Source: Rhipidocladum racemiflorum (taxonomy: Eukaryota > Streptophyta > Magnoliopsida > Poales > Poaceae). Taken from it: a stretch of DNA of 64,000 bases. Shown piece by piece: positions 48,461 through 58,214 of this stretch. The stretch's first letter is position 1, and the number at the start of each line of letters is the position of its first letter. Position numbers and translations under genes: made by a program. The notes under the pieces were generated by a model that was not told the origin of the DNA, did no database searches, and saw nothing but the letters and a program-made list of their open reading frames with translations. Where the stretch lies: positions 7,455,001 through 7,519,000 of the forward strand of contig CM070585.1 of assembly GCA_036346355.1 (NCBI GenBank). Reading direction: 5' to 3'.

Positions 48461-51400
48461 TTAGGCGCCGCGGATCGACCGGGCCATGAACGCGTCGACC
48501 TCTTCGTCGCTTGGTCGGCCAAGCGACGCCGCTCCCGACCGCCTCAAGGTCGACGCCGTCGTAATAAGAGACGGTGTTGACCAGGGCCGAGGAAGCGCCA
48601 AGCACCGCCGCTTCCCACCAAGCGCCTCGGCAGCGCTGATCCATCCAAGCATGGCGGGGATGGCGCTGGGGCCGAGTAAGCCCGAACAATGGTCCGCAGC
48701 GGCCTGGGCGCCACGTGGAGGACCGTCGGTTGGGCGTCGTATCGGCCGCATCCTCTCCGCCCGGCCGTTTGTTCGGAAGAAGTAAGTCAGCGACTCGACC
48801 GCCGCGTCTCGTGCCTCCACCGCCACCCTTCGCGACTCCAGCACGTCGCTAAGGCTTTTTCGCAGATCTGCAGGGACGAAAACGACGTCAGGGGACTCTC
48901 GCCGTGGTGACTCCCGGAAGAACGAACTACTCACCGGCCACGGAAGCCTCCTTGGCGCGAAGTTCCTCCTCGACCTTGGCACGCGCTTCCCGGTCGGCCG
49001 TGGCACGGTCGGCAAGCTCCTTCATCGTCGCGAGCTCCCCCCGAGCGAGATCCCGCTCGGCGCGAAGCTGGTCGGCCTCCCTGCGGGCCGACTCGCATTC
49101 CTCCCGATAGAGGGCGGCCTCGCCGAGCGGATCCTTCTGCAAGGACCGCAGAGGCCTTGGCCGCTTCAGCATCCGCCAGGGACGACCTGGCCCTCTCTCC
49201 CTCGGTGGCCAACGACTCCGCACGTCGCTGAGCCTCCCGCAAGGCTTCGGTGACCTCCCCCAGCCGCTGACCCGCCGAGGCAGCCCTTCCTTGCTCGGCG
49301 GCAAGCGCCCTCCGAGCGTCGAGCAGCTCTTTCCCTACGGCACTCCCCCGGCTGTGCAAGTGCCGGAGGAACATCGACTTGTCCACCGCTCGGGATGTCA
49401 AGCGCTGCGAATACCCGCCCGGTCAGTCTCCATTTCCCGGTCGAGAGATGCACAAAAGACAAATCACCGTCAGACTTACCAATCTGGCCGAGCGGGACTC
49501 CTGAGCAATGGACTTCCTCGCCTTGGACGCGGCGTCAACAACGAGGGTAAGGTCGGCGTGGATCCTTCCCATCTCCTCCTCCAGAACGTCCCAATCCGCG
49601 CGTTACGCCTGCGTCATCGAGCGAGCGCGGGACCCCGGCCGGGTCGGGGCCAAGTCAGCCAGCGGCGATCGGCCATACGACTTGATTTCCCCGCCAGGCG
49701 AGCACATGTAGCGGCCGGCTGCCGCGCCCGCCGGCGACACTCGGACCGCTGAAAGCGGCGGCGGCGGCGGCGGGCGGCAGATCTCGTCCGCCGGCGTTGC
49801 GAACGCCGCCAAACCCCAATGCTTCCCCGGCGACTCGCGTTGACCTCCACGATCGGCAACACGGGAAAGCGGGGCGATAGGACCGCCCGGTCTCAGCGGT
49901 CGGCGGCGGCGAAGCACGCCCGACGGAGCTTGCCGCATGGTCGCATCCGGCGGCGCCAGATCGTCCCCCTCCGGCAGCGTCTTCTCACCGACGGGCTCTA
50001 CCGCGGGGAGCGCATCCGGACGATCCCCGCTCCCGACAACCACCGCACACCCCGCGGACAGGACCGGGAGGGGGCGATTCCTCACCGCCGAAGTAGGACT
50101 CAGCGCCCTCCCAGCGCTGGTGAGGCCCCTGCGCACAGCGGTCGGTCAGGAATTACAGAAGAAGACAGCACCGGAGGAATTGCGTGAGTCACTTACCGGG
50201 AGGAGCGAACAACCGGCACCTGACGTGCCCTCTTTGCCGGACCCCCGCGAGGAGGCGACAGGGACCTGCGCTTCCGCAGGATAAACCCTGCGCCCGCGGT
50301 CTCTTCGGAGGAGCCGCGGTCGCCGGCCCCGCGACTGGGACCCGCGTCGCGGCCGCCAGAATCGCCTCCGGCGACTTCTTCTCCCCCGCTCGGCAACGAC
50401 TCCTCGTCACCCTCACTCGAGGTCTCCTCCGAGACCTCGCCACGCGCGGCTCGGTCCGCGCGCTCTTTCCTCCTCTGCGTCTTGGCGGCCTCTTTTTTCG
50501 CTAGCTGGGCGGCGTCCTGCTTCTCCTTTTCGAGGCGCGCGGCCGCCCTCAACTCCTTTTCCCCCGGCAGCAAGGGACGGGAGATCAGTCCACCGAGCCC
50601 CTGCGAGAACACGTTCGGGTAAGGGGGCGAAGGAGCAGAGCAAAGCAAAAGCGAACAGGAGCCGTCAGACGTACCAGGTTCTGCGGATTCTGCCGAAAAC
50701 AGCGCGGCGCCTCGCCCGGGTTCGGTATCTCCGCGATGGAGGCTGCGGACACGCGAGGATCTCCGACGGAGGAGCTCCGCTCAAGCGACCTTGCGGTCGG
50801 TCGGCCCAATGTACTCAAACATGGGGCGTAACCGACCCTTGAGGGTTGGATCGCCTCTCCATGAACGTCTTGAGGACCACCTTGCCTGTCGAGGCCCGCG
50901 CCAGTCCGCGAGCTTTTCAAGGATCGCGTCCACCTTCTTCCGGTCCTTCGTCGGGACCCGGCCCCAACAAGGATGCGGCGTTGGTAAATTCCCAGCGAAG
51001 GGAGAACCTTTGTTGTCGAGGTTAGGACGTAGAACCACTCGCTATGCCACCTCAGGTTAGGCGTCGGCAGCCTCAAATCGGCGTAGAACGGCTTGCGATG
51101 GTTGCGCAGATTGGATCATCGAGCTCGAGGAGGCCGGCGGTGTCGGTGGCGGCCTCGCGAAGAAGAAGTGGCGCGAGCCCAAAATGGGGTTCAATCCCGA
51201 GAAAGGCCTCACACAGCGTCATGAAGACCGCAATATGGAGGACTCCATTCGTGTTCGGTGATGAACTTCTCCCCGTAATAGTGCGGCAACCCCGGACGAG
51301 CGGGTGGAGTGGAAGTCCGAAGCCCGTTCGTAGAAGGGCGCCCGGCGAGACTATCTCGCCGTCCTCAAGTTCGAGGACCTCGGTCCCGGCCGTGAACTTC

Positions 51401-51488
51401 GCCAACCGGACTCGGGCGCGGAGGAAGGAACTCCTTCCTCTCCAGGCCGAGATAGCGACCGCCGCGCCGAGTGCGAGTACAGCGACAT
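48461..51488 (-). pseudogene. Antisense ORF of the Gypsy element (Transposase_28-type N-terminus, coiled-coil C-terminus), frameshifted
   Basis: Read on the minus strand from the ATG at 51488 (MSLYSHSARR). The first block (VLELEDGEIVSPGALLRTGF, then GLPLHPLVRG, GVLHIAVFMTLCEAFLGIEP and HFGL) matches the 'putative gypsy type transposon' (Transposase_28) domain. It is followed by RWHSEWFYVL, NLPTPHPCWGRVPTKDRKKV and PMFEYIGPTDRKVA. A charged K/E-rich linker (50640-50450) leads to a long heptad-like Ala/Glu/Arg coiled coil (49400-48930) and a conserved tail (RKSLSDVLESRRVAVEARDA, ALVNTVSYYDGVDLEAVGSG) ending near 48461. It is about 3 kb, now broken by several frameshifts. Extra antisense ORFs are known in Tat elements. 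Their function is not established. Confidence 0.75.
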
Positions 51489-51620
51489 CTCCAAGTCTTG
51501 AAGAAGCGAGGAACGGCAGCGCGGCGAAGCTCCTCTTCTTCCCTCGTTTTCTTTCTTCCCTTTTCCTTTTTTGAGCCAGCGAGCAGAGGGCTTAGCGCCT
51601 ACCACGCCACCCACTCCTTC

Positions 51621-51632
51621 CTTTATAGGCGC
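51621..51632 (-). promoter_or_regulatory. TATA-like box upstream of the antisense ORF
   Basis: On the minus strand GCGCCTATAAAGGAAGG places a TATA box (51623-51629) about 135 bp before the antisense ATG at 51488, a reasonable leader length. It supports independent antisense transcription, but only by motif. Confidence 0.45.
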
Positions 51633-51639
51633 CCGGCGA

Positions 51640-52379
51640 AACAGACAGCGCCTCGCGCCGAAATCGACGCCTCCTCGCAAATCAACGCGATCGCGGACCG
51701 TCACTTTCGCCTCGCCCGTCTCCCGATAACGTGCGCGATCCATTTAAATCCCACCGCATTAATCGCTCGACAGAGACAGCCGCCTCGCGCCAAGCGCCCG
51801 CGACATCGCGGGCCTCGCCCGATTCACGATGGGCGGGCGCCCCATGCCGAAAGGTATGCAAGCGGCCATTGGCGCCGCCTCGGGAGGGCAAGCGCCTAAA
51901 GGCTCGCACGAGGCCCGGCACCGTCTTTGTGGAGTTCTGAAGGCCAAATCCGGCCGGTGGAGCATAAGCCGCCCAAAGACGTAAAGAAGCGGCGAGTCGC
52001 GATGAGCCCCAGAGGGCCTCCGGATGGGTCGGCGGACGACCCAATCAACGTGACTTCGCGTCGAGACCATACCTCACACTCTTCCGCGGAACTCATCGAT
52101 GAGTAGCGGCCAGCCGCTCTGGTCGGCGGACGACCGGCGATCAGACACGGGATCGAGTAAGGAAAGGTTTTTATGGAGCGCCCCGGTAGTCGGACGCCTG
52201 GCGAGCTACGTCGCTTGGAAAGCGAACCCCTCAAGGGGATCGCCAAGGTTCCACTCGGATTACCCGATAATGCTTCGCCGCGAGCACGGCGTTCAAGCCA
52301 AGCGAAGGTAGCAGCGCGTTCGCTCACGACTCACGAGGACCCACGTACCGTGGCGGCCAGTCAGGCGACCAGGTAAACC
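51640..52379. other. Non-coding 3' region of the Gypsy element
   Basis: GC-rich sequence upstream of the antisense TATA box (in minus orientation). No conserved protein is recognised on either strand. Confidence 0.4.
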
Positions 52380-53025
52380 CCGACCGGCTCCACGACCGCT
52401 CGGGGGCTCGAAACTACACCCGCCGGGTCTTCATGCCTTGCCGGAGCTCTTTGGCGGGCATGACCGACAAGCGGCGGCCCGACCAAAGCGTCGCCGACCT
52501 CGAGTCCGCGGCCACTTTTCGGCCGGGTAAACCCCGACCGGCTCCACGACCGCTCGGGGCTCGGGAACTACACCCACCGGTGCGCTCGCCTTGCCGGGCT
52601 CTTTGGCGGGCATGACCGACAAGCGGCGGCCCGACCAAAGCGTCGCCGACCTCGAGTCCGCGGCCACTTTCGGCCGGGTAAACCCCGGCCAGGCTCCACG
52701 ACCGCTCGGGGGCTCGGGGCTACACCAGCGGTGCGCTCGCCTTGCCGAGCTCTTTGGCGGCGTGGCCAGACAAGCGGCGGCCGGACCAAAGCGTCGCCGA
52801 CCTCGAAGTCTGCGGCCACTTTTCGGCCAAGGTAAACCCCGGCCAGGCTCTCCGGCAGCTCGGGGCTCGAGCTACACCAGCCGGGTGCGCTCGCCTTGCA
52901 CCGGAGCTCTTTCTAGGTGGCACGGCTCCCAGGCAGCCACGGCGACCTAGCATCACCGACCTCGGGCGGCGGCTACCGCCGCCGAGTTAAACCCCAGCGG
53001 CTCTCCGGCCGCTCGGGGCTCGAAA
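52380..53025 (+). repeat. ~155-bp tandem repeats ending at the polypurine tract
   Basis: The phrase (C/T)CCACGACCGCTCGGGG(G)CTCG recurs near 52388, 52545, 52694, 52850 (decayed) and 53003. Each is followed in the full units by GCTCGCCTTGCCGG, AGACAAGCGGCGGCC, GACCTCGAGTCCGCGGCCAC and a GGTAAACCCC word. The last occurrence is the tract directly before the 3' LTR, so each unit carries a copy of the PPT-like sequence. Confidence 0.8.
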
Positions 53026-53029
53026 CTCT

Positions 53030-53932
53030 TGGCGGTACCCATGCCATGGGTACCCCATCGGCTTCCGGAAGCACGAGCAGGTGACCTATCACGGCGAAGG
53101 CCCAGACCACCGAAAGGTACTTGGGCGCGAGGGAACGAGCCCCGACCAGACGGGCCGACCGACGGTCGGCGAACTCGATTCGGACGGTCGGCATCGCGGC
53201 CGGCCGATATTGAAGCTCATGCTCCACTGCACACGGGCTAGCGGGGCCCACGCAAGTGTCGGCGGCTGCCTTGTCTTGGCGTCCCACAGCATCCGTACCA
53301 GGGTAGACGGCTCCTTCCCGAGACTGTCAGAAGGGCCACCGAAGAAGTCAAGCCCCCCGTCCCGTCGCCTGGCACGCCGCAGAAGATTACGCCCGCTCCC
53401 GAGGCCAAGGCAATGTCAGGCGCCATTAAAGCCACCGAGGCTGACAGGAGCACCACGCAACACGCCACCCAGGCAGCACTACGCAAGACTGCTCATTACA
53501 GAGCCACCAACCCTGCCTCGGGACGGGCAGGGGTCGGTCGGACAAGACAGGAACCAGACATCAAGACGTGCAGGCCCCTTTTCTCGTAGTTTTCCCAACT
53601 CCTGTGTAACCTGCCCCCTCCGTCTATATAAGGAGGGGCAGGGCCCGAGAAGGGGGGGAAAAAAGAGAAGAGAGGAGAAAACAGTCTTCTAGGTAGCCTC
53701 AACTCCCTAGCGAACACATCAAGGGGATCGGACAGTAGGCCAGTCCGCCTCGCTTGTACACCCCTTGTCCATCTCCCAAAGATCAATACATCCACACCGC
53801 CTGATCGGAGTAGGGACATTCGGCCCGAACCAGTATACATCTTCTGGCTCCTTGAGTCGACCATTCGGGGAGAGGGAGCGCGCGACCCCATCCGACCATA
53901 AATTCGTATTGCCGGTGCACGAAACACCGACA
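53030..53932 (+). repeat. 3' LTR of the 14-kb Gypsy element
   Basis: Starts TGGCGGTACCC and ends CACCGACA. It aligns with 39899-40783 along its whole length but with many small indels and substitutions. Confidence 0.9.
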
Positions 53933-53937
53933 ACGCG

Positions 53938-54935
53938 CATATATGTGTAGTGTGAGTGAGTTGTGTGGTGTGCATCCTTCTTTACTTAAAAAAGAAGAAG
54001 AAAAAAATCCGCAAAGTTTAATTACTTCGAATTAATATTTTATGTGGTATGACTACTATAGCTTCATCCCTGGTTTGCTGACCCATCTAACAAGCTTTGG
54101 CTACATATTGTCAACTATCATACGCATTCGGGACATTGCTCTCTTGATCTTGGAGCCACAAAATGAAGGGAAATGGTTGAAATTCCGACAGCCCACGAAC
54201 GGTGCAGTAGGGCTAAATCAACTTTAGATGATATAGATAGAACAGCAACTACGTCTACATGCATACCAAGCTTGATGGAGGTTGTCAATATCAGCCGTAA
54301 AGTTTACTTGCAAGTTACAAACATGCTCAAGAGTCAATTGGAACTTGTCATGGGTCGCATATTTCTTCGGTGGGTACTTCATTCGAAGCTTAGCGGCTTG
54401 TTGTTAATTGGCCAGATTTAGCCTTTTTAACTGAGTAGTCCAAACCGAAGAGATACATGAGTACGTGCCCCTTCATACTAAGAATACAATACCTTCCTTA
54501 CGGGTTTGTATACTATGCCATTGCATTGTAGAAGGTTAAAGAGCCTTGCAGGGTTTGCTTCTGGGTTGCTACACGAAGTTTGTTATTTTCTTCTGAAAAA
54601 AGTTCATATTTGGCTCCAAGAACCATAAATATGGGGATTGAAGGCAAATAGACATTGCTACCCTTAGTTGTGATATTTTAATTGTATTTATGTGTTACCT
54701 GTTTGTATTTGTACACAAATTGTTGATGCGACTATGGTGTTAACAAACGATTGCCATTTGCCTAATTGCAGGCAAAGTTTGAATACTTTCGATAATACCA
54801 GATACATACGCCTGCACTCGGTGCTAAACAACCAAATGCTTAGAATGACCTATATATTCTGTAACCATCCAAATAAAGTGCACACAATTCCTATTTTCCT
54901 TGGTAGTTGTACATCATCTTGCACTAGATAGTAAA
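53938..54935. other. Stretch between the Gypsy element and the Harbinger remnant
   Basis: No recognised gene. It could contain the decayed 3' flank of the PIF/Harbinger element on the minus strand. No TIR could be identified. Confidence 0.35.
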
Positions 54936-57900
54936 TCATGGTATACACAAGAAATTCACAAGAAGCATGTCGAAACATCTGCAGAAAAACAATTCTAGTA
55001 ATGTGGTTCTTATGCCAAGCACTTCCATTGATGAGGACAAGCAAATTATTGGTAAAGAAATGTTTTCTAATTTCTGCAAGATCTGAAGCATGTGTTGTAA
55101 ATGAGTGGTAACAAAAAATTGTAAAGTATCGCAAACATTGTGTCTAAAGGCCATTTTGAGCAATGGCCTTCGAAAGGTCATCATGGAACTTGTCCATTGA
55201 TCTATCACTTGTCTGTGACGTTGAAACATGTGATGCATCCTGAGAAATGGCATCCTTTGCATATCTAGATGGTATTGTGGGCACATAATTAGGATCCCGA
55301 TCAAATCTATAGAATCCTTATCCATCGAAGCATGCTCACGTATGAAGTTGTGTAGTCCTATAGTTGCTGCAATAATCATCTTTTGCTTGGACATTTTAAA
55401 GCTCGGCATCCTGTGAAAAATTCTCCATTTCATTTTCTACACACCAAAAGACCTCTCAATGATGTTACGACCACTTGACTGCAATTTGTTAAACTTTTGT
55501 TTCCCACCATTTGGAGCAGCACCTCTCTAAAATTTAGGAATATTGTATCTTTGTCCCTTGTATGGCGTTAAGGAACCTGGCCTATTCAGATAACCAGCAT
55601 CGATAAGTTAATATTTACCTATAACATTATATGCAAAAGTTATTTGTATTAACATCCAATTCTTGGGAATATTACCAGTAAATAAATATATAAATAATAT
55701 GAAAAAATTGAAATTACTTTGTGGAGGATATGGAAAGATATTCCTATCTACATCTAATGCATGATAAAGCAAACTAGTATCGTGCATTAACTCCTGGCTG
55801 ACCAATAGATGCATAGGTGAAGCGCATGTCAAAATTGCATACCACTATGACATTTTGAATTGTACTTCCTGATCTACCAATATATCTAACTTGATCTTTT
55901 GGGCATACTGTTGCAAAGATATGTGTACTATCGACAGCTCGAATACAATCTTTGAAATGTGGCCACATCCTCTGATCATTTCTAATTCTACTATGGAGAG
56001 TAGAGAAGTTAGGATCATTTGGACGCACAAAATCCTTAGATATCTTAACCACACACTCCAAAACCTCATCAAATTTTCTACTAATTGTCTCACCAAAAGG
56101 CTTGAACCGATTCTGCGCTCTTCGGTTCAATTCGCAGCCACCGCATATGTATAAGAAAATTGCAAATGCTTCAATTGAACTAATATGAGTATGAAGGACC
56201 ATGTGGAGGTCCATCCATGTTTGTGATGAGTATTTGACTTTATGTTAGCAAGGTGTGCTCAAGTTTGAGTTTGACTTGAATTGGAATTCAAAGAAAGCAA
56301 TTTTAGTTGTGTTAGCTTCAGGCGGCACTACCGGCCTTATGGAGGTGGTAATACCAACTATATGGATGAGATAAGATTTTTGTTTCAGCATTTGTAATGA
56401 TTATTATGCATAACTTGTTGGACAATACTATGTGATGGGTTTCCTTGTTCTTGATGATTACAGGGCTTCAAATTGTGGTCATGGTGAGATGAAGAATAGC
56501 CGGGACTAGGCGAGGTGCATCGGAGGTCCGGATGGCCAGGGATCACCGGAAGATGGCCAGAGATGAAGCTGAAGAAAGTCATGGATACAAGAGAACAATG
56601 GAGATGCTAGCTTAACATTGCTCGGATCAAGGAGAGCCGTTGGATCGCGGGTCTAGAAGATAGAGTAGTGATTATGTCTAGTTTGCTTTGAGAAATGTGT
56701 AAAACCCGTTATGTTATTGGGTTTCGGGTTAGCCCAATGGTTAAGTATATGGGATCAAATCATGGTCCTTAGAGGGTAGCTTAGAATAGAAACAACTCAT
56801 CCAAGGGTGGAGGATGACCCATGGACACTATAAATAGAGGGGTAGGAGTAACCTCCCTAATTGAAGGTTTTGTGTGCTCCTTTGAGCTTTGCCCATGTGT
56901 TGTGAGGCTTTGTAAACCTTCCCTCCAGAAATACAAAGAATTTTTTTACTTTTCGCAATTGAAATTCAGTATTTATTTTTGAGAATTTAAATTCAACACA
57001 TTTTCCTCCCTCCCTTCTAAATACTTGTAGTTCTTGAGCCAAGGATGAATGATTGATGGATGAATCTTCTTAGATCATATCTCAATCATCTAGGCTTTAC
57101 TTCTTCTATGTTCAATCTTTGAAAAATCTTAAAAATTGTGTTCTTCAACTTTCCTTATTGATTTCCAGCTCAAGTCTGTTCTTCCTGTGCAACAGTACTT
57201 TTTTATTTTATAGAAAATTCATATGATCTGATATTGGACTGATTCTTATTGAAAAGGTTGCGTAACTTTCATACCTATTATTTCTCCAAGTGGGAGGTTC
57301 ATATGAATTATAGCTTTGGATCCATGAGATTTTTACCGAGCCCTAAATATTCTGTCTGAGTTCTTTGTGTGGTAGAGTTTATTATTATCATCATAATTTT
57401 ACTATATTTGTTTTGGATCTAATTTTTGGTGGGTAGCTTCGTGACTCCATTATCTCATTAGAGAAAAAAATTTAAAATTCAAATGAGTCATAGTTTTGGA
57501 GAGATCACCCTTTGACTAAGTTTCTTTTGTGCTGGAAATTCACTTTTGCTTTTCAGAAGCAATAGATCTTGTCTTATTTATCTTTATTATTTTAAAGGTG
57601 ATTTTGCACTGATTTCTTTTTTACTGGACTCTCAACAACCAAGAGGTAGGAATGTTGTAATTAGGATCAATCCCCCCTCCTTTGATCGACATCTTGATCT
57701 TTCAGAGTTGTTGATCTCAAGTTATCTGTACTCACCAAAAGATTACGTAGAGTACGAAAGATTGTAGCATTCATATGAAAAAGGCAGTGGCTTTCCCCCG
57801 GAGTGGTCAAAGTTTCTCTAACCCAACCCATTCCACTAAGACGTGAAGTCCTAGGCTCATTTTTGTCCAAGTATGTTGAGTGATAATTTTCAATGATAAT

Positions 57901-57954
57901 TGCAGTAGCATCAAGATTGCTTGACATCTCTTGTTGTATACACATCATTTCCAC
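54936..57954 (-). pseudogene. PIF/Harbinger transposase, split and broken
   Basis: The N-terminal part begins at 57954 and contains SRLSGMGWVRETLTTPGESH and FRTLRNLLVSTDNLRST, the usual opening of plant Harbinger transposases. Sequence 56216 to about 57700 is foreign. The coding part then resumes with SSIEAFAIFL and NRFKPFGETISRKFDEVL. The catalytic region has IRAVDSTHIF (first Asp), FDMRFTYASIGQPG, a one-base shift just before the HDT motif (second Asp), FPYPPQ, an intron ending at about 55622, then GKY-stop-LIDAGYLNRPG and NIIERSFGV (Glu), a stop, and KMKWRIFHRMPSF, KKMIIAATIGLHNFIRE-like. At least three stops and one frameshift make it inactive. The mobilising DDE enzyme would act on Tourist-type elements. 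Confidence 0.85.
56216..57700 (+). mobile_element. Retroelement-like insertion within the Harbinger transposase
   Basis: It separates two parts of one transposase reading frame. A TATA box (ACTATAAATAGAGG, 56827-56840) and a promoter-proximal leader resemble an LTR promoter. A TGTTTGTGATGAG at 56219 could be the left end. A matching right end and TSD were not found, so classification as an LTR insertion is tentative. Confidence 0.45.
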
Positions 57955-57978
57955 ATCACACTCGTATTCTTCGTCGGA

Positions 57979-58034
57979 TGTATTACTGCATTCACTATCG
58001 CTTTCACAAATGTATTACTGCATTCACTATCCCT
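57979..58034. repeat. Short tandem duplication
   Basis: TGTATTACTGCATTCACTATC occurs twice about 32 bp apart. Confidence 0.7.
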
Positions 58035-58214
58035 TAAAAATATTTTTTGGAATTTATAGAATAGTTTTTCTATTTTTTGTTTTATAAAATTGTTTATTAC
58101 AACTAAAATATAATTTGAAAATTTCTAAAAATTTTAATGTAAGTTGGAAATATTCCATAGTATTTTTGATAATTTTTTTTAGATTTTTGGATGTATATTT
58201 CTAGACGAAATCCC

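Larger units (their letters stand above)
39899..53932 (+). mobile_element. Complete but frameshifted Ty3/Gypsy retrotransposon, Tat lineage
   Basis: It is bounded by the 5-bp TSD ACGCG (39894-39898 and 53933-53937), with a 5' LTR at 39899-40783 and a 3' LTR at 53030-53932. Plus strand order: gag, protease, RT, RNase H, a second archaeal-type RNase H, integrase (RT before integrase defines Gypsy). The second RNase H plus a long extra region after integrase with an antisense ORF place it in the Tat group (Retand/Ogre-like). At 14.0 kb the size fits that group. The coding regions are broken by many small indels, so it is not autonomous as read. No family name is assigned. Confidence 0.92.

Noticed and set aside
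52380..52990. Open frames through the 155-bp tandem repeats
   Set aside because: Frames exist on both strands across the same GC-rich repeat, with no domain and no start context.
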